A stretch of DNA of 64,000 bases from RU20A sp042610495 (GTDB taxonomy: Bacteria; Pseudomonadota; Alphaproteobacteria; Rhizobiales; Rhizobiaceae), in assembly GCF_042610495.1 (NCBI RefSeq), contig NZ_JBHGAP010000001.1, positions 558,001 to 622,000 of the forward strand, written 5' to 3'. The translations under genes and the position numbers were made by a program. The notes under the pieces are model-generated. The model saw only the letters and a program-made list of their open reading frames with translations, was not told the origin of the DNA and made no database searches. Each line of letters starts with the position of its first letter. Position 1 is the stretch's first letter. Of this stretch, positions 17,579 through 26,391 are shown in pieces.

Positions 17579-18121
17579 ATGGCTGGTAGCGTCAACAAGG
17601 TAATTCTGGTCGGAAATGTCGGGGCAGACCCGGAAATCCGCCGCACGCAGGATGGCCGCCCGATCGCCAACCTGCGCATCGCCACCTCCGAGAGCTGGCG
17701 CGACCGCAATTCCGGCGAACGTCGCGAGAAGACCGAATGGCACACCGTCGTCGTCTTCAATGAAGGCCTCTGCAAGGTGGTCGAGCAATACGTCAAGAAG
17801 GGCGCCAAGCTCTATATCGAAGGCGCGCTGCAGACCCGCAAGTGGCAGGATCAGAACGGCAATGACCGCTATTCTACTGAAGTGGTGCTGCAGGGCTTCA
17901 ACTCGACGCTGACCATGCTGGATGGTCGTGGCGAAGGCGGCGGCGACCGCCGCATGTCCGGCGGCGGCAACGACTATGGCGGCTCCTCCTTCGGGTCTGG
18001 CCCCTCCTATGACGATTACGATCGCCCGCAGTCCTCCGGTGCCAGCGCCGGCAGCGGCCGCCAGTCCTCCTCCGGCGCCAGCAATTTCTCGCGCGACATG
18101 GATGACGACATCCCGTTCTGA
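17579..18121 (+). CDS. ssb: Single-stranded DNA-binding protein
   Basis: Binds and protects single-stranded DNA during replication, recombination and repair. The OB fold covers residues 1-115 (VNKVILVGNVG, RREKTEWH, YVKKGAKLYIEG). A flexible Gly/Ser/Asp-rich linker and the acidic partner-docking tail DMDDDIPF end the 180-residue protein. The start at 17579 has AGGGACGAAGAG upstream and begins with the family's MAGSVNKV; the open frame extends upstream only as noise. Confidence 0.97.
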   Translation: MAGSVNKVILVGNVGADPEIRRTQDGRPIANLRIATSESWRDRNSGERREKTEWHTVVVFNEGLCKVVEQYVKKGAKLYIEGALQTRKWQDQNGNDRYSTEVVLQGFNSTLTMLDGRGEGGGDRRMSGGGNDYGGSSFGSGPSYDDYDRPQSSGASAGSGRQSSSGASNFSRDMDDDIPF

Positions 18122-18139
18122 GGCGGCGGGAACCTGACG

Positions 18140-18213
18140 CATGTCGCCTGAAAGTGTGCCGCGGTTTCAGGAAAAGACATGCAAAAACAGAATTTTACAG
18201 CATGACGCGTGAA
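18140..18213. repeat. Palindromic intergenic element downstream of ssb
   Basis: CATGTC and CTGAAA near 18140-18153 are mirrored by TTTCAG and GACATG at 18164-18181, giving a nested inverted repeat around a GTGTGCCGCGG centre. An A-rich stretch and CAGCATGACGCGTGAA follow. It looks like a dispersed rhizobial intergenic repeat rather than a terminator, since no T run follows. Only one copy was noticed in this window. Confidence 0.45.
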
Positions 18214-18544
18214 GCCCGTATCAGGCGGCTTGTTGTAGTGTTCTTGGCAGGCCCGGGTGCCGGCTGGGCTTGCTGTGAGGCGGAGTGAGCGGCGTCGGCT
18301 TGTCACGGATGCCGTGTGTTCTGACTGCGGGGCGCGGCCATGGACGCTTGCGGCGGTCTGAACCGCGCGCCGGGTATATCGGGCGATACGGGTGCTGCCG
18401 ACCGGATGAAGGACGGCGGTCCGGCGCAGCGCTAGCAGGCCGGCCGGCTGTTAAATCCGCAATTCTTTCCGTCTTTTAACTTTGCTTGCCCGATCCGCCA
18501 TCCTATTTCTGGCATCCGGACCCCATCGTTTCAGGATCGCTTCA
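18214..18544. other. Intergenic region before the HtrA gene, no gene seen
   Basis: About 330 bases without a supportable coding sequence or structured RNA. It presumably holds the promoter of the HtrA/rarA pair, but I see no strong -35/-10 or heat-shock match. Confidence 0.5.
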
Positions 18545-20020
18545 ATGCCATTCTTCAGGACCTTCTCGCCGCGTTCCCTTCTGTACGGTCTGGCCTGTGC
18601 CGGCCTTTTCGGCATCGGCGTGGCCGGTACGGCGCTTGTCGCCGAACGGCTGGACCTGCTTCCGGGCGCGGCCGTTGCGCAGACGACAGGCGCCGAGACC
18701 AAGCGGCTGCCGGCCGATCGCGCCGAAATGCAGATGTCCTTTGCGCCGCTGGTGAAGCAGACGGCCAATGCGGTGGTCAACGTCTATGCCGAGCGCATGG
18801 TGCAGCAGCGCTCGCCCTTTGACGGCGACCCCTTCTTCGAGCAGTTCTTCGGCCAGCGCATGCCGAACCGCACCGAGAAACAGTCCTCGCTCGGTTCCGG
18901 TGTCATCGTCGGCGCCAATGGCATCGTGGTCACCAACAATCACGTGATCGAGGGCGCGGATGACATCAAGGTCGCGCTCGCCGATGGCCGCGAATTCGCC
19001 AGCACCGTCGTGATGAAGGATGACCGCCTCGACCTCGCCGTCCTCAAGATCAAGTCGGATACGAAATTCGACACGATCCCGATCGGCGACAGCGATGCCG
19101 TCGAGGTCGGGGATCTCGTTCTCGCCATCGGCAATCCCTTCGGCGTCGGCCAGACGGTCACGAGCGGCATCGTCTCGGCGCTCGCCCGCAATCAGGTCGT
19201 CTCCGGCGACTTCGGCTTTTTCATCCAGACGGATGCGGCGATCAATCCGGGCAATTCAGGCGGCGCGCTGATCGACATGAAAGGCCAGCTCATCGGCATC
19301 AATACCGCGATCTTCTCGCGCGGCGGCGGCTCGAACGGTGTTGGTTTCGCCATTCCCGCCAATCTCGTGCGCTCCTTCGTGACCTCGGCGGAAGGCGGCA
19401 GCCCGAGCTTCGTGCGGCCCTATATCGGCGCGAGTTTCGAGCCTGTGACGTCCGAAGTCGCCGAAGCGCTTGGCCTTGACCGCGCGCGCGGAGCGCTGGT
19501 CACGGCCGTGGTCGCGGGCGGGCCGGCGGAGAAGGCGGGCCTGAAGCCGGGACAGGTGATCACCGCCGTCAACGGCATCGCCGTCGAGCATCCCGATGCA
19601 CTCGGCTATCGCCTGACCACCGTGGGCATCGGCCATGACGCAAAGCTGACCGTGAGCGAGAATGGCCGCGCCCGCGAGGTGACGCTGGCGCTCGCCGCCG
19701 CACCGGAGACCACGCCGCGCGATGAACGCCTGATCGAGGGGCGCAATCCCTTCTCCGGCGCCGTTGTCGCCAATCTTTCGCCGCGCCTTGCCGACGACTT
19801 GCGGCTTGGGAACACGACGGAGGGCGTCGTGATTGTCGAGGTGAAGCGCGGCTCTCCCGCCGCCCGGATCGGCCTGCAGCCCAAGGATATCGTCGTTGCC
19901 GTCAACGGACAGCAGATCGACAAGTCGAAGACGCTCGAAACGGCCGTCGCCGCCGACCCCGCCTTCTGGCGCGTGGAAATTCTGCGCGACGGCCAGCTCA
20001 TCCGGCAGTTCTTCCGATGA
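18545..20020 (+). CDS. Do/HtrA family periplasmic serine protease (DegP/DegQ-like)
   Basis: Periplasmic protease-chaperone of 491 residues. An N-terminal hydrophobic segment (about 12-35) ends at an AVAQ cleavage region. The trypsin-like domain carries His133 (NNHVIEG), Asp163 (RLDLAVL) and Ser238 (NPGNSGG). Two PDZ domains follow at about 295-385 and 400-490. The start at 18545 is chosen for AGGATC 7 bases upstream; an upstream TTG at 18482 is possible but unneeded. Its stop overlaps the rarA start (ATGA), so the two are translationally coupled. Confidence 0.95.
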   Translation: MPFFRTFSPRSLLYGLACAGLFGIGVAGTALVAERLDLLPGAAVAQTTGAETKRLPADRAEMQMSFAPLVKQTANAVVNVYAERMVQQRSPFDGDPFFEQFFGQRMPNRTEKQSSLGSGVIVGANGIVVTNNHVIEGADDIKVALADGREFASTVVMKDDRLDLAVLKIKSDTKFDTIPIGDSDAVEVGDLVLAIGNPFGVGQTVTSGIVSALARNQVVSGDFGFFIQTDAAINPGNSGGALIDMKGQLIGINTAIFSRGGGSNGVGFAIPANLVRSFVTSAEGGSPSFVRPYIGASFEPVTSEVAEALGLDRARGALVTAVVAGGPAEKAGLKPGQVITAVNGIAVEHPDALGYRLTTVGIGHDAKLTVSENGRAREVTLALAAAPETTPRDERLIEGRNPFSGAVVANLSPRLADDLRLGNTTEGVVIVEVKRGSPAARIGLQPKDIVVAVNGQQIDKSKTLETAVAADPAFWRVEILRDGQLIRQFFR

Positions 20021-21327
20021 GCGATCTCTTCGCGCAGGGCGCTCCTGACACTGTTCTGGAGAAACGGCCGCTGGCAGACCGCCTGCGGCCGAAATCGCTG
20101 GATGAGGTCAGCGGTCAGGCGCATCTGACCGGGCCGGACGGCGTGCTCCGGCGCATGATCGAGTCGGGTTCTCTCGGCTCGATGATCTTCTGGGGGCCGC
20201 CCGGCACCGGAAAGACGACGGTGGCGCGCCTGCTGTCCGGCGAGGCGGGACTGGCCTTCGAGCAGATCTCGGCGATCTTTTCCGGCGTGGCCGACCTCAA
20301 GAAGGTCTTCGAGGCAGCCCGCGCCCGGCGCATGTCCGGCCGCCAGACGCTGCTTTTCGTGGACGAGATCCATCGCTTCAACCGCGCCCAGCAGGACAGT
20401 TTCCTGCCCGTGATGGAAGACGGCACCGTCATTCTCGTCGGCGCCACGACGGAAAATCCGTCCTTCGAGCTCAACGCCGCTCTTCTGTCGCGCGCCCGCA
20501 TGCTCACCTTCCGCTCCCATGACGAGGCGAGCCTGACGGAGCTTCTGGCGCGCGCCGAGACGGTGGAGGGCAGGGCGCTTCCGCTGGATGAGGAAGCGCG
20601 CGCCAGCCTGATCCGCATGGCAGATGGTGACGGGCGCGCCGTGCTGACGCTTGCCGAGGAGGTGTGGCGCGCCGCGCGGTCGGGCGAAATCTTCGATGCC
20701 GCAGCGCTTCAGGAGGTCGTGCAGCGGCGCGCGCCGGTCTATGACAAGGCGCAAGACGGCCATTACAATCTGATTTCCGCACTCCACAAGTCGATCCGCG
20801 GCTCGGACCCGGACGCAGCCCTCTATTATCTCTGCCGCATGTTCGATGCGGGCGAGGACCCGCTCTTCCTGGGTCGGCGGTTGGTGCGCATGGCGGTGGA
20901 GGATATCGGCCTTGCCGATCCGCAGGCGCTCGTCGTCGCCAATGCCGCCAAGGATGCCTATGACTTCCTCGGCTCGCCGGAGGGCGAATTGGCGCTCGCC
21001 AATGCCTGCGTCTATCTCGCCACGGCGCCGAAATCGAACGGCGTCTACGTCGCCTACAAGGCCGCGATGCGGGCGGCGAAGGAAAACGGCTCGCTCCTGC
21101 CGCCCAAGCACATCCTGAATGCGCCGACGAAGCTCATGAAGGGCGAGGGCTATGGTGACGGCTATCGCTATGACCACGACCAGCCCGATGCCTTTTCCGG
21201 GCAGAATTACTTCCCGGAAAAGATGGGTCGGCAGCAGTTCTACGATCCGCCGGAGCGCGGTTTCGAACGCGAAATTCGCAAGCGCCTCGACTGGTGGTCG
21301 AAGCTGCGGCGCGAGCGGGGCGGCTGA
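20017..21327 (+). CDS. rarA: Replication-associated recombination protein A
   Basis: Cytosolic AAA+ ATPase of the RarA/MgsA/WRNIP1 family that acts at stalled replication forks and binds SSB. Walker A GPPGTGKT is at 60-67, Walker B LLFVDEIHRF near 112-121, and sensor 1 GATTENPSF near 146. The C-terminal tetramerisation region includes SALHKSIRGSDPDAALYYL and PKSNGVYVAY. The 436 residues are normal. It starts inside the HtrA stop codon (ATGA). ssb lies 2 kb upstream on the same strand. Confidence 0.96.
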   Translation: MSDLFAQGAPDTVLEKRPLADRLRPKSLDEVSGQAHLTGPDGVLRRMIESGSLGSMIFWGPPGTGKTTVARLLSGEAGLAFEQISAIFSGVADLKKVFEAARARRMSGRQTLLFVDEIHRFNRAQQDSFLPVMEDGTVILVGATTENPSFELNAALLSRARMLTFRSHDEASLTELLARAETVEGRALPLDEEARASLIRMADGDGRAVLTLAEEVWRAARSGEIFDAAALQEVVQRRAPVYDKAQDGHYNLISALHKSIRGSDPDAALYYLCRMFDAGEDPLFLGRRLVRMAVEDIGLADPQALVVANAAKDAYDFLGSPEGELALANACVYLATAPKSNGVYVAYKAAMRAAKENGSLLPPKHILNAPTKLMKGEGYGDGYRYDHDQPDAFSGQNYFPEKMGRQQFYDPPERGFEREIRKRLDWWSKLRRERGG

Positions 21328-21354
21328 TCCGCCCCCCGCATCTGGTTCTCCGGC

Positions 21355-22140
21355 TTATCGCAGGGAATCGAGCGTGCGCACGGCCGCGTCAAACTCGATG
21401 CGGCGGCGTTCACGCCGCACCTTCGCCTCGAAATCCTCGCCCCATTGCGAGATCTGCCAGTCCTCGTCCACATGCGCTGCCGCCCAGACCTCGTCCGGCG
21501 TGCGGAACCGTTCGGCAAAGGCAATGGCGAGAATGGCGGAGCCGGTTAGGCTCGTCACCGTATGCAGGCAGGTCAGGCCCAGCGGGGTCGCGTAGCTGCG
21601 CAGCAGTTCCGCATAGCCGTTGATGGCCGCACGCGGTTGTTCCGCATGCATGATGCCGGAGACGGTCACGAAAGGCGCGCCGCCCGCCACCGCCATCCAT
21701 TCGAGGATCGGATCCCAGCTATCCTTCTGCCGGATGACTAGCCCTTCCGGCCGGTCGGCGCGGTAGCAGAGCATGTCCGTTCCGGCAAAGCGCAGGATTT
21801 CGTCGAACACGGCGCGGTGCTCGCGCGACACGCCGTCGATGGCGGTGTTGACAAGGCGGGTTACCGGCATCGTATCCGGTTCGATTGTCTCGCCCTGCGC
21901 ATCCCATTCGTCGCGCAAAAGCGCGCCCAGCGCCTCCGTCGGCACCGTCAGCGTGTTCTTCGCCGGCGTCTTCAGGCTGCGGCCATCCAGCAGCACTGCA
22001 TAACCGCCGCTCTCCGCCTTGCCGATGGTTACCTGCTTGTAGAAGCGCTTGGTGGCCGGCTTCTGCATCTGGATCTGCGCCCGGCGCACCGGGTCGGCGT
22101 CCGTCAGCATGCCGTTCAGGTCGTCGCGAAAATCAGACAT
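21355..22140 (-). CDS. ATP12 family F1-ATPase assembly chaperone
   Basis: In mitochondria and alphaproteobacteria ATP12 binds the alpha subunit during F1 assembly. Family signs in the 261-residue product: RRAQIQMQKPATKRFYK near the start, YAVLLDGRSLKTPAKN, the EWDAQGETIEPDTMPVTRLVNTAIDG block and the AWAAAHVDEDWQ-type C-terminal segment (here VWAAAHVDEDWQISQWGED). The start at 22140 overlaps the upstream HAD gene by 8 bases, suggesting coupled translation; a longer open frame to 22320 lies within that gene. Confidence 0.93.
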   Translation of the reverse strand: MSDFRDDLNGMLTDADPVRRAQIQMQKPATKRFYKQVTIGKAESGGYAVLLDGRSLKTPAKNTLTVPTEALGALLRDEWDAQGETIEPDTMPVTRLVNTAIDGVSREHRAVFDEILRFAGTDMLCYRADRPEGLVIRQKDSWDPILEWMAVAGGAPFVTVSGIMHAEQPRAAINGYAELLRSYATPLGLTCLHTVTSLTGSAILAIAFAERFRTPDEVWAAAHVDEDWQISQWGEDFEAKVRRERRRIEFDAAVRTLDSLR

Positions 22141-22798
22141 TGTTCTCTTCCAGCCAGTCAACGATCTCGTGCGGCGTGCGCACGATGTGGCGCGCTCCGG
22201 CATCGGCGAGATCGGAAACGCTTGCGTAACCCCAGGAGACCCCGATCGGAATCGCTCCGGCATTGATCGCCATCCGCATATCGTAAACGCTGTCGCCGAT
22301 GACAATGGTGCGCGCCGCATCGATGCCCGCTTCCGCGCAGCATTCCGTCACCATGGCCGGATGCGGCTTGGAGGGGCAGTCGTCAGCCGTGCGCGAGACG
22401 AAGAAGGTCTTGCCGAAGCCGTGTGCCTCGGAGATCAGGTTCAGGCCGCGCCGCGACTTGCCGGTGACGGCGCCGAGAAGCAGGGCCTCGTCGGCCTCGA
22501 GCGTCGCCATCATCGTGTCGATGCCGGCAAACAGCGGCTCCTGGAAGCCGGCTTCGGCCCGCACGCCGCCATAGATGTCCTTGTAATGCTGTGTCATGGC
22601 CAGCACCTCGTCGTCCACATGCGTTCGACCCGCGACCCGCGCGATGGCGATGTCGAGCGTGAGCCCGATGATCGCCTTCGTCGCTGCATAATCCGGCTCC
22701 GGCAGGCCGTAGCTCAGGAAGGTCCGGCGCATGACCTCGTGGATCAGCCGGCCGCTGTCCACCAGCGTGCCGTCGCAATCGAAAAGCACCAGCCTCAT
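22133..22798 (-). CDS. HAD family hydrolase (subfamily IA phosphatase-like)
   Basis: Haloacid-dehalogenase fold phosphatase of 221 residues. Motif I DCDGT is at 7-11, motif II Ser/Thr is in AVTGKS, the motif III Lys is in CPSKPHPAM, and motif IV is VIGDSVYDM. The C1 helical cap fits phosphoglycolate or pyrophosphate phosphatases (Gph/PpaX-like), but the substrate cannot be fixed from sequence. It overlaps the pseudouridine synthase gene upstream by 4 bases and ATP12 downstream by 8. Confidence 0.9.
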   Translation of the reverse strand: MRLVLFDCDGTLVDSGRLIHEVMRRTFLSYGLPEPDYAATKAIIGLTLDIAIARVAGRTHVDDEVLAMTQHYKDIYGGVRAEAGFQEPLFAGIDTMMATLEADEALLLGAVTGKSRRGLNLISEAHGFGKTFFVSRTADDCPSKPHPAMVTECCAEAGIDAARTIVIGDSVYDMRMAINAGAIPIGVSWGYASVSDLADAGARHIVRTPHEIVDWLEENNV

Positions 22799-23790
22799 TC
22801 GCCCGCGATCTCCCCGTTGCTTTCGTCGAAGCCGATGAGGTTGAAGCTCTGCACCATGTGCTGCGGCATCGGCGCGCTGACGCGCAGGCGCCCGCCGGAC
22901 GGGTGGGGAATATCGATATGGCGGGCGTGAAGGTGCAGGCGATTCTGCATGCCGCCCGGAAAACTCCAGTTGATATCGGCCTCGAAATATTTGGGATCGC
23001 CGAGGATCGGATGACCGATATGGGCGGCGTGGACGCGCAGCTGGTGCGTCCGGCCCGTATAGGGCTCCATCTCCAGCCAGCAGAGATTCTGCCCGGCCTG
23101 CTCGAGGATGCGATAGTAGGAGACCGCGTGGTCGGCGCCGTCCTCGCCATGCTTGGCGATCCGCATGCGGTCGCCGTCGGGCGTCTGCTCCTTGACGAGC
23201 CAGGTGGAGATGCGGTCCTCGCGCTTGCGCGGCACGCCCTTCACGATCGCCCAGTAGGTCTTCTTCGTGTCGCGCTCGCGGAAGGCGGCCGTCAGCTTCT
23301 GCGCTGCGCCGCGGGTCCGGGCAATCACCAGGACGCCGGATGTGTCACGGTCGAGGCGATGCACCAGACGCGGCTTCTCGCCCCTCTGGTTGGTCCAGGC
23401 CTCCAGCATCTTGTCGATGTGCCGGCTGACGCCCGAGCCGCCCTGTACGGCAAGGCCCGGCGGCTTGTTGAGCACGATCACCTTGTCGTCTTCATGCAGG
23501 AGCATGCGCGACAAAAGCTCTCCATCCTCAGAATGGCGCAGATCCTTCGCGCCGATCGGCCCGGTCTTCTGGTCCTTGCCATCGACGCCGAGCGGCGGGA
23601 CGCGCACGGTCTGGCCCGGCTCGACGCGGCTGTCGGATTTCACGCGGCCGCCATCGACACGGATCTGGCCGGACCGCAACAGCTTCTGAAGCGCGCCGAA
23701 GCCGAGTCCGGGATAGTGGACCTTGAACCAGCGATCGACGCGCATTCCGGCCTCGTCCGGTTCCACGGTCCTGTGCTCGATGCCTGCCAT
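22795..23790 (-). CDS. RluA/RluC-type ribosomal large subunit pseudouridine synthase
   Basis: An N-terminal S4 RNA-binding domain (about 14-60) is followed by the catalytic domain with HRLDRDTSG at 144-152 and nucleophile Asp147. Length 331, typical of RluC, which modifies 23S rRNA; RluD is less likely but not excluded. It is the first gene of an overlapping trio with the HAD phosphatase and ATP12. Confidence 0.92.
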   Translation of the reverse strand: MAGIEHRTVEPDEAGMRVDRWFKVHYPGLGFGALQKLLRSGQIRVDGGRVKSDSRVEPGQTVRVPPLGVDGKDQKTGPIGAKDLRHSEDGELLSRMLLHEDDKVIVLNKPPGLAVQGGSGVSRHIDKMLEAWTNQRGEKPRLVHRLDRDTSGVLVIARTRGAAQKLTAAFRERDTKKTYWAIVKGVPRKREDRISTWLVKEQTPDGDRMRIAKHGEDGADHAVSYYRILEQAGQNLCWLEMEPYTGRTHQLRVHAAHIGHPILGDPKYFEADINWSFPGGMQNRLHLHARHIDIPHPSGGRLRVSAPMPQHMVQSFNLIGFDESNGEIAGE

Positions 23791-23863
23791 GTCTCTTCCT
23801 TCTGTCGGTGCGGCCGATGGGCGATGCTGAAAGCAGCGTTCACCTGCCGTCTTTGGCCTGTTC

Positions 23864-24241
23864 CTACAGAATGGCCCGCATCAGGGCCAGCCCCGCGACA
23901 ACGCCACCGATGGAAAAACCGACGCTGGTCGCCACATAGATGGCCGCCGTCAGGGCCTGTCCGCGTTCGAAGAGCGTGACGGCGTCCAGCGAGAAGGCTG
24001 AAAATGTCGTAAAGCCGCCGAGGCATCCCGTGATGAGGAAAAGGCGCGCCTCCTGCGGAGCCTCGGCGCGAAGCGCGAAAACGCCGGCGATCACGCCGAT
24101 CAGCAGTCCGCCAACCAGGTTGACGGCCAGCGTGCCCCACGGAAAATCCGGCCCGAAGCTTCGAAGCGTGGCCACGCCAACAAGATAGCGCAGAACAGAC
24201 CCGATGGCGCCGCCCAGGGCGACAAGGGTGATATTGAGCAT
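23864..24241 (-). CDS. crcB: Fluoride efflux channel CrcB
   Basis: 125-residue dual-topology membrane channel (Fluc) that exports fluoride. Four hydrophobic helices, with GGAIGSVLRY at the start, GTLAVNLVGGLLIG and the GCLGGFTTFSAFS signature. It lies 73 bases upstream of the pseudouridine synthase on the same strand. I see no fluoride riboswitch motif in the 170 bases before it. Confidence 0.95.
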   Translation of the reverse strand: MLNITLVALGGAIGSVLRYLVGVATLRSFGPDFPWGTLAVNLVGGLLIGVIAGVFALRAEAPQEARLFLITGCLGGFTTFSAFSLDAVTLFERGQALTAAIYVATSVGFSIGGVVAGLALMRAIL

Positions 24242-24413
24242 GGTCAGTCCTCACAGTGCGTTGATTTGTAAAACATGGCGCGGATGAAAAGCTTTTTTAA
24301 GTTCCAGTGCGCTAATATGCAGTCGATCTTGAGAACAGGCGTGTTGAGCAGTCTGGCGAAGCTGAAAGTCTGTCGTCGGCTGTGCAAAACGCTTCTCTGT
24401 CGCGCAATCTGAG

Positions 24414-24734
24414 ATGGCATGGACGATGCAGGCTTTCAATTTCACCCACTATGATCTCCGCGAGCAGCGTGCCGGCACCATTGTCGAAGTCACGCTTTCG
24501 GCCGTGGCCAATGTCCGCCTGATGACGGACCAGAATCTGAAGCTTTACAAGCAGGTTCTCAAGCACCAGTTCGTAGGCGGCGTTGCCAAGAAGTCGCCTT
24601 TGCGTCTCGTCGTGCCTGCATCGGGCCACTGGCACCTGATTGTGGACATGCAGGGGCTGCATGGCCTCGCGCAATCAAGCATCCGCGTCCTCGATCCGCA
24701 GACGTCACAGGCAGTCAACATTGCCCGCACGTAA
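24414..24734 (+). CDS. DUF1883 domain-containing protein
   Basis: Small soluble protein of about 102-106 residues matching DUF1883: FTHYDLREQ, VEVTLSAVANVRLM, FVGGVAKKSPLRLVVP and HWHLIVDMQGLHG. Function unknown; the domain is sometimes attached to TIR domains but stands alone here. Two starts are possible, 24414 or 24426, and neither has a good ribosome site; the later one better matches family N-termini. Flanked by convergent and divergent minus-strand genes, so probably monocistronic. Confidence 0.8.
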   Translation: MAWTMQAFNFTHYDLREQRAGTIVEVTLSAVANVRLMTDQNLKLYKQVLKHQFVGGVAKKSPLRLVVPASGHWHLIVDMQGLHGLAQSSIRVLDPQTSQAVNIART

Positions 24735-24862
24735 CGCGTCGCAGCAACCACATCGTCTGGCAGCGGCTGCTCCGGGTTGGTTGGCATTTATGGCTGAAGC
24801 TTCCTGGCGGATAGGGAAGAATGCCATACGCATTCCTCCTCTCCGCCAAAATGCGTTTCCGG

Positions 24863-25696
24863 TTATCCGAGACGTTCCGCGTGCCAGCGAAGGTGATCGT
24901 CCATGAAAGTGGAAATGAAGTAATAGGAATGGTCGTAGCGCTCGTGCATGCGCAGCGTGAGGCCGATCCCCGTATCCTTCACCGCCGTCTCGAAGAGCCA
25001 GGGCCGCAGGCCCGTTTCCAGAAAGCCGTCAGCCTTGCCCTGATCGATCAGGAATTCCGGAAAACGGGCACCATCTTCCACGAGGGCGCAGGCATCATAG
25101 GCTCGCCACGCCGATGCGTCCTCGCCGAGATAGCTGGTAAGCGCGCCGATCGACCAGTCTGCGGTCGAAGGCTGGACGATGGGCGCGAAGGCAGAGCAGC
25201 TTTTGAAGCGATCCGGATTTTTCAGCGCGATCGTCATGGCGCCATGCCCACCCATGGAATGCCCGAAAATGCCCTGGCGGGCGGGATCGGCGCGGAACTG
25301 TTCGAAGATCAGCTTCGGAAGTTCCTCGGTGATGTAGCTGTACATGCGGTAGTGCTGCGACCAGGGCGCCTCGGTCGCATCAACGTAGAAGCCGGCCCCC
25401 TTGCCCTTCTGCCAGTTGGTCAGTTCGTCTGCCACATCATTGCCGCGCGGGCTCGTGTCGGGGCAGACGATGATCAGCCCAAGCTCGGCGGCCAGCCGGC
25501 GATATTCGCCTTTTTCCATCACGTTGGCATGGGTGCAGGTGAGGCCCGAAAGATACCAGAGCACCGGGCGCGGCTCGGCGATCGCCTGCGGCGGCACGAA
25601 GACGGCAAAGGTCATCTCGCAGTTGCAGGCCTCGGAATCATGGGCAAACACGCCCTGCATGCCGCCAAAGGCGGTGTTCTGGGAGATGATCTTCAT
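24863..25696 (-). CDS. fghA: S-formylglutathione hydrolase
   Basis: Esterase D family serine hydrolase that releases formate and glutathione, the second step of glutathione-dependent formaldehyde oxidation. Ser147 is in GHSMGGHGA, with Asp223 and His256 as the likely rest of the triad; the oxyanion region is YLSGLTCTHAN. 277 residues, standard. It ends the minus-strand run that begins with the formaldehyde dehydrogenase gene at 28638, so both steps are probably on one transcript. Confidence 0.96.
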   Translation of the reverse strand: MKIISQNTAFGGMQGVFAHDSEACNCEMTFAVFVPPQAIAEPRPVLWYLSGLTCTHANVMEKGEYRRLAAELGLIIVCPDTSPRGNDVADELTNWQKGKGAGFYVDATEAPWSQHYRMYSYITEELPKLIFEQFRADPARQGIFGHSMGGHGAMTIALKNPDRFKSCSAFAPIVQPSTADWSIGALTSYLGEDASAWRAYDACALVEDGARFPEFLIDQGKADGFLETGLRPWLFETAVKDTGIGLTLRMHERYDHSYYFISTFMDDHLRWHAERLG

Positions 25697-25725
25697 CGGA
25701 ATTCCTTTCTGACTTTCCTGCCAGC

Positions 25726-26391
25726 CTATTGCGCGAGATTGATGACTGCATTCACGGATGCGGCGATCAGCACGGTATTGAAGAAGAATGACACGACGGC
25801 ATGCAGGAGGTTCAGCTGCCGCATGGCCGTGGTGGTGATCGCGACGTCGGATGTCTGGGCCGTCATCCCGATCACGAAGGAGAAATAGAGAAATTCGGTA
25901 GCGCCGGGCGGCGCTTCACCCGGAAAGTCCAGCCCGCCGGATACGGGACGCTCACCGGCCTTGCTCTTTGTCCCGAGCGTCGATGGCATCCAGTAGAGAT
26001 GGGCATAGTGGAGCGCCGTCATAGTGTGGATCGTCAGCCATCCGAGAATGACGGCGACGAAGGCCATCAGCGTTTCCAGCCCGCGGCCGGCGCCCTTGTC
26101 GTTCAGCGCGAGAAACAGCGACACGATGGCAACGACGACGGCAACCAGCGTGACCAGCAGGATCACACCGGCCGGCGGGTCGTTCTGGGCCGCCCGGTGT
26201 TTCAGATAGTCGGCCGTCAGTCGTGGAATGCGGATCCCCGTGATGACGAGATAGGCCGCGAAGAAGGCGAGGGCAGGCGTCTCGCCAAGGAAACGCGGCG
26301 CAAGAAGCCCCGTGACGATAGCCGTCAGCAGGGCCGCGACAAGGCCTGTGCAGAAGGCGGCATAACGCCGGTCTTTCCAGGATCTCTTCAC
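25726..26391 (-). CDS. DUF1345 domain-containing membrane protein
   Basis: Unknown-function membrane protein of 221 residues with about five hydrophobic helices. Family signs: TALHYAHLYW, GGLDFPGE and FLYFSFVIGMTAQTSDV. The start is placed at GTG 26391, which has GGAGG 8 bases upstream and overlaps the stop of the upstream gene as GTGA; an ATG at 26409 sits upstream of that GGAGG and is less likely. Confidence 0.88.
   Translation of the reverse strand: MKRSWKDRRYAAFCTGLVAALLTAIVTGLLAPRFLGETPALAFFAAYLVITGIRIPRLTADYLKHRAAQNDPPAGVILLVTLVAVVVAIVSLFLALNDKGAGRGLETLMAFVAVILGWLTIHTMTALHYAHLYWMPSTLGTKSKAGERPVSGGLDFPGEAPPGATEFLYFSFVIGMTAQTSDVAITTTAMRQLNLLHAVVSFFFNTVLIAASVNAVINLAQ

Noticed and set aside
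18482..18510. Heat-shock promoter before the HtrA gene (CTTGCCC followed by TCCTATTT)
   Set aside because: Spacing between the two elements is only 9 bases instead of about 13, so it does not fit sigma-32.
24242..24413. Fluoride riboswitch before crcB
   Set aside because: The conserved fluoride-aptamer core could not be recognised in the upstream sequence.
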